Assembly (NCBI GenBank): GCA_037974665.1
Contig: CM075773.1
Location: forward strand, 32,622,853 to 32,686,852
Source: Ehretia macrophylla
Lineage: Eukaryota > Streptophyta > Magnoliopsida > Boraginales > Ehretiaceae
Reading direction: 5' to 3'
Length of the DNA stretch: 64,000 bases
In this document: positions 1-9,895 of the stretch, piece after piece
Numbering within the stretch: the first letter of the stretch is position 1
How the letters are laid out: every line of letters begins with the position of its first letter
Made by a program: the position numbers and the translations under genes
The notes under the pieces: model-generated
Databases searched by the model: none
What the model was told of the DNA's origin: nothing
Seen by the model: only the letters and a program-made list of their open reading frames with translations

Positions 1-398
1 TTTGTAATTTCATTAGGAACAGGTTTATTCTTCAGATTGTAGGATGTAGTTTTCATTGATCGACAAAATATTTTAAAATATTCTTAATTTTTTAGTCATC
101 AAAATTATTTTACTCTCACTTAATTTCACATCTATATTAATTTTGATTTTCAGATTGTAGTCAGTTTCTATTGATTAAATATTTTAAATTTGTCATTGAA
201 TTTGAACAATATCGGAGCATAGTCATTTTTGACTTCTTTTTTGTCTTTCTTGCAAATATAACTAAATAAAATCTTAAATGAATAAGACTGATCTGATCAT
301 TAATACTATTTTATTTTCTGTAAAATTAATGGTTTCCTTACTTTTAGATTTATTAATTGACATTTTACTCCCCATGTGACCATAGCAATTTATTCATG

Positions 399-406
399 TA
401 TAAATA
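399..406 (+). promoter_or_regulatory. TATA box of the I9 inhibitor gene
   Basis: TATAAATA lies 73 bases upstream of the ATG at 472. It would place transcription start near 430 and leave a leader of about 40 bases, a normal plant core-promoter layout. The sequence from 1 to 398 is AT-rich and shows no other element I can name. Confidence 0.65.
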
Positions 407-471
407 GCACCCCGCAAGTGTACCTAATACCAATTATACATCTTCCACAAGTAAAGCAAAAGGAGTGAAAA

Positions 472-1088
472 ATGGAAAGTACAAAAAGTGAGCGTTACTT
501 TGTTTTCATGGACTATGATCCAGAATATGAGCGCCTTCAATCAAACAGGTTTAATTTATACTACCCTGCAACCTTAAAGATATCTTGAGCATCAATGTCT
601 TCTATTTATATATGTTCTTCTTTACAATATACAATATGATCCCAGAACAAAGAAGGGAGCACAAGAGCTTGATTTGTACTTGAGCAAGAAGCATGACGAC
701 TTGTTGGCTAGCATTCTCGAGCCTGGCAGCTACAACAAGAGATTATCTCTGGTTATTGTCGACGGTTTCGCAGTAGAGATCACTGATGATCAGGTAATCT
801 TCCTCACAATTTATGTATGATATAGCTTTTCTGTAGGCCGGGGGTTATACTCTCTTGTAAGATATACGAGAGGTCGATATATATGCTGCCCTTTAGAATT
901 TGTCATTGACTAGTATATTTTTGCTTACTTAATAAATAAATAAAAACACTCATATGTATAGAACTACATTATGTTTCTTTAGGTAATTATTATCTAATCA
1001 AAGCTATTACGTTCATGAATTTAAGGCCAATGTGCTTAGATCTGCCAAGGAAGTTAGGCTTGTGGAGAAAAATCAAGAGCTTGCTTAA
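472..1088 (+). CDS. Stand-alone subtilisin propeptide (inhibitor I9) protein, three exons
   Basis: Three exons, 472-548, 646-793 and 1026-1088, join at GT-AG sites into a 95-residue protein starting MESTKSERYFVFMDYDPEYE and ending KEVRLVEKNQELA. The body (YFVFMDY, LDLYLSKKHDDLLASILEPG, LSLVIVDGFAVEIT) reads as the I9 fold of subtilase propeptides, with no protease domain after it. Known family members of this size, such as Arabidopsis SPI-1, are tight subtilase inhibitors. By inference this protein would bind a plant subtilase active site through its C-terminal tail. No signal peptide is visible. Reading frame and phases (2, 0) fit exactly, giving 288 nt including the stop, so the gene looks intact. 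The inhibitor role is inferred from family only. Confidence 0.87.
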
Positions 1089-1557
1089 TCCCTGAAGAAA
1101 TGGTGGTGGATAATATTGTTAGGTAGGTGAGTCCCAGAGCTCGTATTGACGGGAAGGTTTGGCACTGTTTGTATTTCATCGTACATTAATGTAAACCCTA
1201 GTAAATTATTAAGAAAATTGTATCAGAAATGCCTCCCTTGATGCCAGCACAAATGCATCATGTTTTTAGCTTACTGTCTAATTTTTTTCCCTAGATATTT
1301 TGTTTTCTTCCTAACCACCTCTACATCATCTACCACTTTGTATGTATGTCACCGTTTGAAAGTCGAGACATAAAATGTAGATCATGTAGTGACATTGGCA
1401 GATCTTTTTATTTTATTTTATTTTATTTTTATTCACTACCACCTTGATGATGTACTGAAAGTTCCAAATTTTATTTAAAAAAGAAAAAGAAAAGAAAAGA
1501 AGAAGAATGATACAATTAATGAAAGCATGGGGAAGACAATGAGTTTCCTAATTAACA
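1089..1557. other. 3' flank of the I9 gene; no gene seen
   Basis: AT-rich 3' flank. It holds a short TTTTA-type microsatellite near 1407-1433 and a purine-rich tract near 1480-1505. No coding or RNA feature is supported. Confidence 0.5.
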
Positions 1558-1732
1558 AATGGAAATAATGGTTGCCATTGCATTTACTCTAGTGGTATGA
1601 TTCTCATTTTGGGTGTGAGAGATCTCAAAATCAATTTTTAGAATGTGCAATATTTTTTAAAAGTGATGTAAAATTCAATTAGATCTCGCTTTAAATAAAC
1701 ACACAAAAAAAAAAAAAAATGGAAATGGTTTG
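1558..1732 (+). mobile_element. tRNA-Pro-derived SINE candidate with A-tail and target duplication
   Basis: Bases 1578-1649 align over 72 positions with plant tRNA-Pro(UGG). The D-arm block TCTAGTGGTATGATTCTC and the anticodon loop TTTGGGT are kept, while the T-arm has decayed, mostly by transitions. A ~55-base unrelated body follows, then a 15-base A-run at 1705-1719. The flanks repeat AAATGGAAAT..TGGTT (1558-1573 and 1717-1730), which looks like a target-site duplication. Head, body, A-tail and direct repeat together suggest a retroposed SINE rather than a plain tRNA pseudogene. I do not know the SINE family. Confidence 0.55.
1578..1649 (+). pseudogene. tRNA-Pro(UGG)-like relic
   Basis: This is a 72-nt match to a plant tRNA-Pro with anticodon TGG still in a seven-base loop closed by a five-pair stem (CTCAT/GTGAG, one wobble). 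The acceptor stem has lost its GGG/CCC pairing and the T-loop no longer reads GTTCGA, so it is not a working tRNA. It forms the head of the SINE candidate at 1558-1732. Confidence 0.7.
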
Positions 1733-2935
1733 ATTTCTCTTCATCATTGTGTATGATGAGGCCTCAGCCCAATGACCTAGACATGAATGTACTGGTGTTG
1801 AGCACCGCTACGTACGTGATACTTTCGTCCCTTCACATATTTCTATACAATAGTATTTTTACAATATACATAAAGAGATTTGAATTCAATGGATGAATTC
1901 TAACCAAATAAACGATAGCTGAAAAGTGAAGGGTAACACAAAGGATCGATTACCCTTTTAAAGATATTTAATTACACGAGAACACGACCTATACCTTCCA
2001 ACATTATTATCGTTTTTTTCTTTTTTACTTTTTATTTATCAAAAAGCCAGTAAAGTTGATAAGTAAAATCGTATACATAGTGCTTAATCTATCCATCATC
2101 CTACCAAATATTATTGTTTTATCACTTATGATTAGCCTTTCTAGATCATTTTGGCAATTAAAAAAAATCCAAAAAAGTGAAAAGACAAAAAAGGTTTTTC
2201 TTTACTATAATGAAGAATGTATTGCACTCAATGCCACATTAATGATGGTTCGATGGAATGCTTGCTTAGACCACATGAATACCGCAGCTGTGAGTCTTTA
2301 AAGCCATGATTTTAGGCATGAATTATATTTATGAGTTTTCTCATTGATATCTTAAAATTTTGACAATAAAACTGATCTGAAGTTTGTAATTTGGAATTAA
2401 TTTCTTTCGTAACATTATAACGTAGGTGAAAAATAAGAATCAAATGTCTTAAAGATACCATTTTCATCTAGTGGTCCTGATACAAGTTGGCAAACTAGCT
2501 CATCTTTGCTGTCAACACACATACACAAACAATAAAGTGAGCTACCTAAACGAAGGCAGATTCCTCCTGTAAGGTTGTGTTGAAGCATCAAAGGCTTAGC
2601 CTAGCCAGGTGATGTGATACATTTCATTGACTTCTCGCTCCACTTTATCCAGTTAAGGTTACAAATGGTGATGGCATAGTTAGCAGCAATGCTTCCATTT
2701 TTCAACAAAGTTTAAACAAAGGCTGACATGTGGGGATCATGTACTACTTTCATCACATGCATCAAATTTGTAAAAATTCATTGTTATTGTCTCCACTTTA
2801 TCCTCATAGTATTTGTTTTATGATGTACTAATTAAAACCAGTTTTTGTCTATGTTTTCACCTTCACCTGATGCAGCTTGTATCTAGCTTTTAGTTACCTA
2901 GATTACCTAGTGGGTGAAAGATCTTTTTATCAATA
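1733..2935. other. Intergenic, nothing recognised
   Basis: AT-rich sequence with homopolymer runs. An open frame at 2056-2301 has low-complexity, hydrophobic then lysine-rich content and no family resemblance, so I do not call it a gene. No RNA gene or repeat ends were recognised. Confidence 0.4.
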
Positions 2936-3150
2936 GATAGTAATGAGACATGTTTTTCGAGAAGCCAATAAGTGTACGAATTGGCTTGTTGCAGTTGTTG
3001 GGAATGCATTCGGTTGAAAGCCACCAGCTGACCTCAAGTTGTTGATAGAGAAGGATAGAAGGGGTAAAACATCTCCTAGCTAGGCACAATCCGATCTAGT
3101 TAGGCTTAGCATCCATTATAACCCAAAAAAAAAAAAAAGATAGGAATGAG
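2936..3150 (+). mobile_element. tRNA-derived SINE candidate with near-perfect target duplication
   Basis: A ~190-bp unit (2948-3138) ends in a 14-base A-tail and is bracketed by GATAGTAATGAG (2936-2947) and GATAGGAATGAG (3139-3150), 11 of 12 bases alike. Near its 5' end lie a box-A-like GGCTTGTTGCAG (about 2982) and a box-B-like GGTTGAAAGCC (3012-3022), spaced as in tRNA promoters. The rest is an unrelated body. Size, A-tail, pol III boxes and 12-bp direct repeats are the hallmarks of a SINE. The family is not identified. Confidence 0.6.
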
Positions 3151-3519
3151 TGTTTGGTATAGGGGATAAGATCCATTTGCTCTTCATACAACAATGAACC
3201 ATGGCGAACACTGAGACCACCTATCTAAGATTAAAGGAGAGATTATCCTCAATAATGGTGATCGCAAACGAAGGATGGCCAGGCCTAGTTCCCGGGTTAA
3301 GATATTCCCTATTATGAGCTTACTTTAAAAGCCCTTAGAATTAATCAATGTAAATTCGTACACGAACCTATGCATGATTGAGATGATTAATTGGCTGCAT
3401 CAATTCAAGTGACCTCTAGTTGAGGAATGTCTCTTGTAGTACTTTTTGTACTGATTAAGGAATTAAGCAACCACAATGAATTAAACTTTATTCGTTACAG
3501 CTAGACTGATATAAAAGAT

Positions 3520-3679
3520 GTTTGGCTTAACTTATAATCTGGTCAGATGTGCTTAGAAGCACTGTATGTTTGGTAAGAGACAAGAACCTTTTTGTTTTTA
3601 GGCACTTATAAGCACTTTTTGTGCTTATTTATTAGTAAGCACTTTTGACTTGTAAGTAGTTTTTTAAGCTAAGCCAAAC
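3520..3679. mobile_element. 160-bp MITE-like element with GTTTGGCTTA ends
   Basis: The left end GTTTGGCTTAACTTA and the right end TAAGCTAAGCCAAAC are inverted copies with one mismatch over 15 bases, and the centre is rich in AAGCACTT inverted words. The sequence type is common in plant genomes as short non-autonomous DNA transposons. No convincing target duplication was found, so the superfamily is open. Confidence 0.55.
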
Positions 3680-4059
3680 TTCTCTATTCCTCTTAATTGC
3701 CACATAGATCCATAAGCTTAGAAAGAAAATTTACTCTCATCAAAGTCTTGATATGTATATTTATCCACATCCAAATTTCGAGTACAAATTTAATTCTTAA
3801 CTAATCTCGAATATGTATTAGAACTCGTTATTGTGCTATAAAATTTGTAATCCTAAAATGATTAAATGTAACTCTAACTAAGACGAATTCCTCATCATAA
3901 TTATAAAAAAAAGGAGCTATTTCGATAATTGGACTATTGGCCATATAATTCCAATTATCATATCGTATGTGTATTAATTTCCAATTTGTTACGAAGCTAA
4001 TGATAGGGACTTTTATGGTTCTAAGATATATGATAATATGTGAGAGGAAGAACAATCAT

Positions 4060-4224
4060 AATATTTTAAACAGCTATTTTATTCATGATTGCAAGTAGTG
4101 GTACATATGTAGGACGATAGGCATTTATATATTTTGACATATTACATTTTTTTTGGCTCTTATTTAGTAGGCACTTGATAATATCATCCCTTTACTTCAC
4201 AAGCGTCTGATCAGTGTGGCTTCC
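4060..4224 (-). other. Probable 3' UTR of the small acidic protein gene
   Basis: On the minus strand this follows the proposed terminal exon and carries AATAAA near 4080-4085, a standard plant polyadenylation signal. That supports the gene running leftward to about 4060. Confidence 0.4.
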
Positions 4225-4785
4225 TCAATACTGCACAAGAGAAACAGGAATATTAGCTGGATTATGTATAATAGAAGAAGAAAGTGTTTAAATTAATCTT
4301 CTAAATACTTATTCGTACTGCATAAATTAGAGAGGTAATAGAGGGGTAAATTACTACCTCGTCTAAAAGTTTAAACTATTAGAGAGGGGTTCCTTATATT
4401 ATTTATTGTCTTCAACATGGCCCCACATGTGTACGAAGGATTTGTTTTTGAGTTTTAAACGTAAACAGTTTTACCCTTTTTAATGGGTAACAACAACACT
4501 TGAACCCATGATGATCTAAGCTCTGATACCACATTAAATCTTTTCTAAAAACTTAAATTATTAGAGTAGAGTTCATTATATTATTTATTATTTTCAATTG
4601 TATGTACTGCTCATTTATGTTTTAGGGATGGAAAATATTTCATATGATCATCGTAAATATAGAGAGAATGTTAATCTCATTTTGGTTCATAAACTGCTCA
4701 CTATTTTTTCTCAACCGTGTGATCGGCAGTCATGGACTCAAAGAGTGAAAACAGTCTCTTATAAAAATATAAGCCAGGCCAAGGC
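4190..4785 (-). repeat. Left copy of an inverted duplication (modules A and B)
   Basis: Module A (4190-4567) is the reverse complement of 13374-13770, and module B (4665-4785) of 10085-10207, both at roughly 80% identity by eye and in the same relative order. The left copy spans the 3' part of the small gene's intron and its terminal exon. Module A also contains a TGGTATCAGAGC word (minus strand, near 4520), the usual tRNA-iMet primer site of LTR elements, so part of it may be older repeat DNA. Confidence 0.65.
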
Positions 4786-5706
4786 GACTGATCAATACAA
4801 TAAGGGGCGGAGCCAGGGTTTCTTGTCAGTGGGGGCTAAAATTTATAATTTTTGAATTATACGAATATTTTTTTTTTCAGTTGAGTTAATTAAATTTTTT
4901 AACTAAAAATACATAAATATTTAATTTTTTTTCAAAAAATACATAGAAATTTTAAAGTTTTTATGGGCCAATGGAGGCTAAAATCCATAATTTTTAAACT
5001 ATACGAATACTTTTATTTTTTAGTGGAGGCTAATAAATTTTTTTTAACTAAAAATACATAGATATCTAATTTTTTTTCAAAAAATATATAAAAATTTTAA
5101 CGTTTTTATAGGCCAGTGGGGGCTAAAATCCATAATTTTTGAACTATACAAGTAATTTTATTTTTCAGTGGGGGTTAATTAATTTTTTTTAACTAAAAAT
5201 ACATAGATATCTAACTTATTTTTTTTAAATTACATAAAAAATTTAACAATTTTTATGGATCAGTGGGGGCTGCAGCCCCCACTGACCAGCATGTGCCTCC
5301 GCCAGTGAATACAATGGATTACTTAGTGAGTTCTGTCCTTCCCTAAACCCTACGTAAATTGGGAGGTCTCGTGCAGTAAATTATCCTCTTTTTTCGAAGG
5401 ACTTTAGTTTATTATATTAGTATATTATAATATAACAAAAAAATTTACCTTCTTCCTCTGGTAGCCCTCATCTTCACTGTCACTGCTGCTGCTGTCACTG
5501 GTGTGATCACCTGTCCTGTTCTTTCTAGGGTGAAATATCTTGTCAGCAATCTCCTTCACTTTCTCAGTGAAAGAGTGTTCATTACTTGTCTTGTGGTGGT
5601 TAGTCGCAGCCACGATAGTCGTCTCAGTAGTAGTGGTCTTCTGGGCATGCACATATTGGCTTGATTGTTGATGATCAACAGGCTTGTAGGACTGGGCTGA
5701 GGCCAT
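4225..5706 (-). CDS. Small acidic Ser/Asp-rich protein, probably two exons
   Basis: The main exon (5449-5706) encodes 86 residues from MASAQSYKPVDHQQSSQYVH. It has a Gln/His/Thr-rich N-terminus, a central amphipathic stretch FTEKVKEIADKIFHPRK (about residues 48-64), then an acidic run TSDSSSSDSEDEG and a basic end. AAG|GTAAAT is a good donor. The best acceptor with a pyrimidine tract, TTGTGCAG, is at 4231, giving a last exon of one codon plus stop (87 residues in all). The intron hosts a hAT MITE. TATA-like motifs lie at 5787-5796 and near 5733-5747. I do not recognise the family; the look is of a small, hydrophilic, plant-specific protein. The terminal exon is less certain than the first. 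Confidence 0.6.
4802..5307. mobile_element. hAT-type MITE with 8-bp target duplication and internal triplication
   Basis: A 506-bp element flanked by perfect AATACAAT repeats (4794-4801 and 5308-5315). Its ends (AAGGGGCGGAGCCAGG, and the reverse complement of the right end, CACTGGCGGAGGCA) are imperfect inverted repeats of the GGCGGAGCC type seen in plant hAT MITEs. Inside, a ~140-bp unit (GTGGGGGCTAAAAT ... ACTAAAAATACATA ...) is repeated about three times in tandem. Near the right end is the palindrome CAGTGGGGGCTGCAGCCCCC. It sits in the intron of the small acidic protein gene. Fragments of the same family occur near 9896 and 42290. Confidence 0.75.
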
Positions 5707-5786
5707 TGTGTTTCAAACTTAAAAGGCAAATCGATATATATATATAAACTGCTTGCTTGAGATTACAAGCTTAGTGATGATGGACC

Positions 5787-5796
5787 CTATATATAG
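5787..5796 (-). promoter_or_regulatory. TATA-like box upstream of the small acidic protein gene
   Basis: CTATATATAG lies about 80 bases upstream of the ATG at 5706 on the minus strand. A second (TA)n block with TATAAA at about 5733-5747 is closer. Farther upstream, near 5859-5868, TTCCAGAAG resembles a heat-shock-element half pair. This is suggestive only. Confidence 0.4.
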
Positions 5797-6159
5797 CAAT
5801 AAGGTTAGTGGGATTCTCTTGATCACCCTCGTCGTCACATCATACTTTGAATCCCATTTCTTCCAGAAGCCAACATCAAAGAGAATTTATTCTCAACCTC
5901 TGCAAGTTGCGTAGAGTAGTCGGCTAATACATTAAAGTTAAACTTATTTTCTTCCCTCACAATATTGCATGCATGGTTGTGCTTAAATATACATTTAGGT
6001 CGTGAGACTACACCACTAGATTTGTTTTTTAGGTGAATCAAATGGTATGGCTAAAAAGTTCCTTATCATCAAAACTATATAAAGATAAGAGAGAGAATCT
6101 ACTTTGTCAATTGTGAATATAATGCAATTTATTCCATTAATGCTTATATATTCTTTTTG
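5797..6159. other. Upstream region of the small acidic gene; no gene seen
   Basis: Probable promoter sequence of the minus-strand gene at its left. Short open frames here show no family resemblance. Confidence 0.35.
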
Positions 6160-6512
6160 TAAAGCAAATTGCAAATGTAGTTTGTGACTACCAATCTCAT
6201 TTTGGTCGTTCAACTTTTATTTATATCATTTTAGTCCTTAGACTTTAATAATTAATAAAAAAAAAAAGAATTCCTTCGACAACTTTTATTTTTTGATAAA
6301 TATGGTTCTTTAAGTGATGCCCTTCTTCATTCTTCCACATGTTTTGCTCTTCACAACCAAAACTAATTAATTTCTACTGCAAAATTAACAATTCATTGTT
6401 TCAAAGACCAATTTGGTGCGAATGTCTAAGTTCAGAAGCTAAAATGATGCAAATAAAATGTAAGGACAAAAATAAGATTCACTGAAATGTTTAAGGACTA
6501 TTTGCACATTAA
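6160..6512. mobile_element. Fold-back (MITE-like) element, superfamily unclear
   Basis: The left part (GCAAATGTAGTTTGTGAC ... ATCATTTTAGTCCTTAGAC) and the reverse complement of the right part (GCAAATAGTCCTTAAAC ... ATCATTTTAGCTTCTGAAC) match over about 80 bases at modest identity. The arrangement is a long imperfect inverted repeat. No target duplication was made out, so the exact ends are soft. Confidence 0.4.
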
Positions 6513-7006
6513 ACCCTTTTATAAGAGAGATCTAAAAATAGTGCAAATAAATAAAATTTCTTATGTGCGGAAATCGCACATATGCAATTGTAAAATAAAC
6601 AATCGGGCCTAACATGCCGCAAATGTGTGGTTTCCACACACAAGAAGAACTCGTAAATAGAATGTAAGGATCAATTTTGGGCATATTCTTTGGCGGCCAG
6701 AGAAAAGATACATGGAAGGGAAATAGCGGGCAGGAAAATGCCACATTAGATAAAAGATGCATAGGAAATTTTTTGGGCTGATATATTTTTCGTCTATATA
6801 TCAAACGCGACTAAATCAATGCATCCCTTTAAGGTTAAGGTACTTCTCTCCTTGTTTCTTACAAACATACGCCGTGGTCAAATCAATACGTCTTTAGTTA
6901 GTGGAATTCTATAGGGTTGGGCCTTACTCCTCAATGACTCTGGCTCGCTTGAGGTTATTTAACAAACATGCCCATTATGTGCCTGGTACGTAACAAATGC
7001 ATTTTC
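6513..7006. other. Intergenic, nothing recognised
   Basis: AT-rich with one open frame on the minus strand (6532-6804) that has no recognisable family content. No repeats with clear ends. Confidence 0.4.
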
Positions 7007-7009
7007 TAA

Positions 7010-7398
7010 GGCTCTGTTTGTTTGTCGTAAAATATTTTTTTAATTTTTTGATGTTTAGTAATACTAAAAAATTGATCAATTAAAAAATATTTTTTAGTAA
7101 AAAATTGTGGCTATATTTTTCAATTTTTTGGTGCACCGAAAAATTAATCAACTGAAAAATATTTTCCAGTCAAATATTACGGTTAGTACAAAATTTGAAA
7201 AAATATTTTTATCTCCTTTGGGAGATTATTCTATTTTTCAATAAAATATTTTTCTCTGAAAATATTTTCCATGGTCAAGTTATTTTACGGCAAATAAACG
7301 GAGTCCAAACACCAAAAAATATTCTATTTTTTAAGAAAATATTTTATTCTTAAAATATTTTCCACCAACAAGTTATTTTATAGCAAACAAATAGAGCC
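7010..7398. mobile_element. Tourist-like (PIF/Harbinger) MITE with TAA target duplication
   Basis: A 389-bp element starting GGCTCTGTTTGTTTGTCGTA and ending with the near reverse complement TATAGCAAACAAATAGAGCC, flanked on both sides by TAA (7007-7009, 7399-7401). The interior is rich in GAAAATATTTTCC-type inverted words. The trinucleotide TAA/TTA duplication and the terminal motif match PIF/Harbinger-derived Tourist MITEs. No coding capacity. Confidence 0.75.
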
Positions 7399-7401
7399 TA
7401 A

Positions 7402-8007
7402 AAGGTTGTTTGCAAGATCAAATCTGTGATTTTTAAGTCATACAGCGACATTTTTATCATGCCATCAAAACTCCCTTTCTCACTTATGGTACCAAATGAT
7501 ACAATCTAAATATTCCATAGAACAAACACCATAATTTAATTTCATTAATCTATTTAGTTATAAAGCTTGTCATGTGTCGTTAGTCTCAAAGTGCCATGCC
7601 TTTAGATAGCCTAATTAGTACACAGATTAGGAACAAGCTCATTCGCAAATATATGAAAATTACAGTACTTTTCTCATGTATTTTTTGTAACTTCCCAAGC
7701 AGTACGAGTAACATATCGATTATAATCATAAAAAAGTTGAAAATATATGTGATTACCCTTACTATAAAAAAATCCTAAATTCTCCTTTACAGACCTTGTA
7801 CTTTAGTTATGCAGAAATTATCTCCTCCGTTCTGACTCATTCGATTAGCAATTTTTTTTTTTTTTTTTTCATAACCCAAATCTTTCTTTTTCAATAATAA
7901 CTGTATTAAAATGGGAGAAACACAATAAGTAACATAAAGATAGATCACTTTAATAACTGTTTTGTTTAACAAATAAATAGATAAAACTGTTCCTTGCCCA
8001 TTTTTAT
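7402..8007. other. Intergenic, nothing recognised
   Basis: AT-rich sequence with an 18-base T-run near 7852-7870. The short frames present (7596-7778 and 7787-8020) have no family resemblance. Confidence 0.4.
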
Positions 8008-8735
8008 TTTTTTTAAACAATTGAGGTCAAAATCGGGGTTCAAACTCAATACTTCTAGTTATAATAAGTCACCACTTAACAATTTTACCTCACTCTTAAG
8101 TGTTTCTTGTAGTGGTAAATGATCTTCCAAAGCTTCCTATTAGCTTGGGGGTTATCTATGATGATGCTAGGATTTGTTGTCCACCTGAGAAGGGGAAAAT
8201 TGCACAAACAGTTCCTATTGTTTCTTCAAAATTCAAATTTGTTCTTATTGTTTAAAATTAGTCAATTTAATCCTCTTATTTTTCAAAAAAATTTAAATTC
8301 ATCACTATCATTCAAAATTAGCTAATTTTAGTCCTTATTATTTTTCAATAAAATTCAATTTAGTCCCAATTATGTTTAAAAAAAAATCAATTTAACCAAT
8401 TTAGATAGAGACTAAATTATTTAAAAAAAAAAAACAACAGGGACTAGGGATGAATTTGAATTTTTTGATAAAGAATAAGAACTAATTAACTAATTTTGAA
8501 TAATATGAACAAATTTAAATTTTAAAAAAAAATAACAGGGACCATGCAAATTTCTCACCTGAGAAGATAAAATGATATGAATAAATTATATGAGATATCA
8601 AGCCTTACTGTGTTTGTGACATAACTCGTGCTTGTCAGCAGTCCACCTTAGTCAACATCTGTGTTTTTTTTTTTTTTTTTCCTTTTATTATTATTACAAG
8701 TCGCCATCTAATTTCACAAACAATACTGCAGTGAT
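8008..8735. repeat. Segmental duplicate, copy 1 (paralogue at 41183-41952)
   Basis: About 730 bp match 41183-41952 in the same orientation. Shared words include TTCCTATTAGCT, AGGGGAAA, GTGACATAACTCGTGC, TGTCAGCAGTC and ACAAGTCGCCATCTAATTTC. Both copies carry the same Mutator-type MITE and end at CAATACTGCAGTGAT. On the minus strand the last bases read as an identical coding-like tail ITAVLFVKLDGDL followed by a stop, so the duplicate may contain the 3' end of an unrecognised gene. Confidence 0.75.
8191..8555. mobile_element. Mutator-type MITE with 9-11-bp target duplication
   Basis: The ends AAATTGCACAAACAGTTCC and AAATTTGCATGGTCCCTG (reverse complement of the right end) begin long imperfect inverted arms of ~50 bp or more. 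The flanks repeat CACCTGAGAAG (8182-8192 and 8556-8566). A duplication of 9 bp or more with long terminal inverted repeats points to the Mutator superfamily. The same insertion is present in the paralogous segment at 41375-41754, so it predates that duplication. Confidence 0.65.
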
Positions 8736-9895
8736 CCAAGGTAAAAGGTAGCCGAGCTCCCATTCACGAGTGTATCTCATCTTGAATTTTTCTTTTTCTT
8801 TTAGATGAAGATTCCCAGAAGGTACATTCCCTGTAACATTTTGTATAATCTTTTGTCGTGCAGAACGGCTTTCACTTTGATTCCAAGTTTTGCTATTTTT
8901 CGTTGTTATGATTACGAGTCTCATTAGGCCAGATAAAGTATATGATGATTTCCTGGTTTTTGTAGATATTTTACATCGCCTGAAAGCAATTCCATTTTGT
9001 TTATCTGAACTGTATTATCAAGATTACTTGTATATGCTACTAAAAGAAATTTATCTAAGGAAACAAGAACAAAACATATACAACCGAAATGCAGATTTGG
9101 AGAGTTTGTACAGGCATGGCTTTATCACTAGTGAGACAAACTTCTCAGCCCATGGTGATGGTATGAACATTCAACTCAGATCCTTTCACCTGTTCCTGGC
9201 AGTAGTATAATGGCGGGCCTCGTGTTCTTCTGCTTCTGCCAGTTTGGCCAAACTCACACTTCTGTTCTTAACCATACGATAAAAAGGAGAAGAGCACCAC
9301 AAAGTTCTCTAGACCAGGTGTAAGGAGCTGCTGCAGATGGTTTATTAACCACACCTCCAAACTCAAAAAGTTTGGGCAGAATATTTAGCTCTGTATTACT
9401 AACTATATTTTGATATCTACCTGGACACGTAGACAATTTTCTTGAAAGATTAAAAAATCCCCCGGCAGCAGCGAGATGGAACCACTTGGCAAAGGGAAAT
9501 GGTGGGGCCATTGCAATATATGTGAAAAGCCATTGTAGCCCCTACTTACCTCAAGTTTTTATTAAAAATATATGTACTTTTAAAATATTTCTAACTCTCG
9601 TTGGACAAAAGTTTAGGATTTGCCGCTGCTCGGGAATGACTATTCTCCAATTTAAGATCAAATGGAAAGACGGTAAGCAGAACAAGAACGTTTCACTTCC
9701 CTAGAGTGGAAGATGTTTCTCTTGTCATTCTGTAAATTAACAAGACCGATAAACATGAGCCAACACTAAACTCGCAAGAATTCGATCTGTATGGAGACAT
9801 TGAATTATTCACTTTTCATTAATCACCATTTGTAGTAATTTTATACACAGTACGTAGTAGAATTGGCAGCAACAGCCATGTTTTGATTTCCATCT
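8736..9895. other. Unrecognised region, possible relic of a minus-strand gene
   Basis: Coding-like stretches lie on the minus strand. One, at 9254-9511 (FAKWFHLAAAGGFFNLSRK, then a hydrophobic CGALLLFIVWL), continues in frame past a stop as WPNWQKQKNTRPAIILLPG. Another, at 8694-8880, ends YTREWELGYLLPW then ITAVLFVKLDGDL. A plus-strand frame at 8890-9210 overlaps them. I recognise no family. A decayed host gene or a non-coding transcript would fit, and chance is possible. Confidence 0.3.

Noticed and set aside
2056-2301. 81-residue open frame
   Set aside because: Low-complexity hydrophobic and Lys-rich translation, no splice or promoter context, no family resemblance.
4860-5260. Regular ~140-bp repeats considered as a CRISPR-like or satellite array
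   Set aside because: Only about three imperfect units inside a MITE of a plant genome, with no unique spacers.
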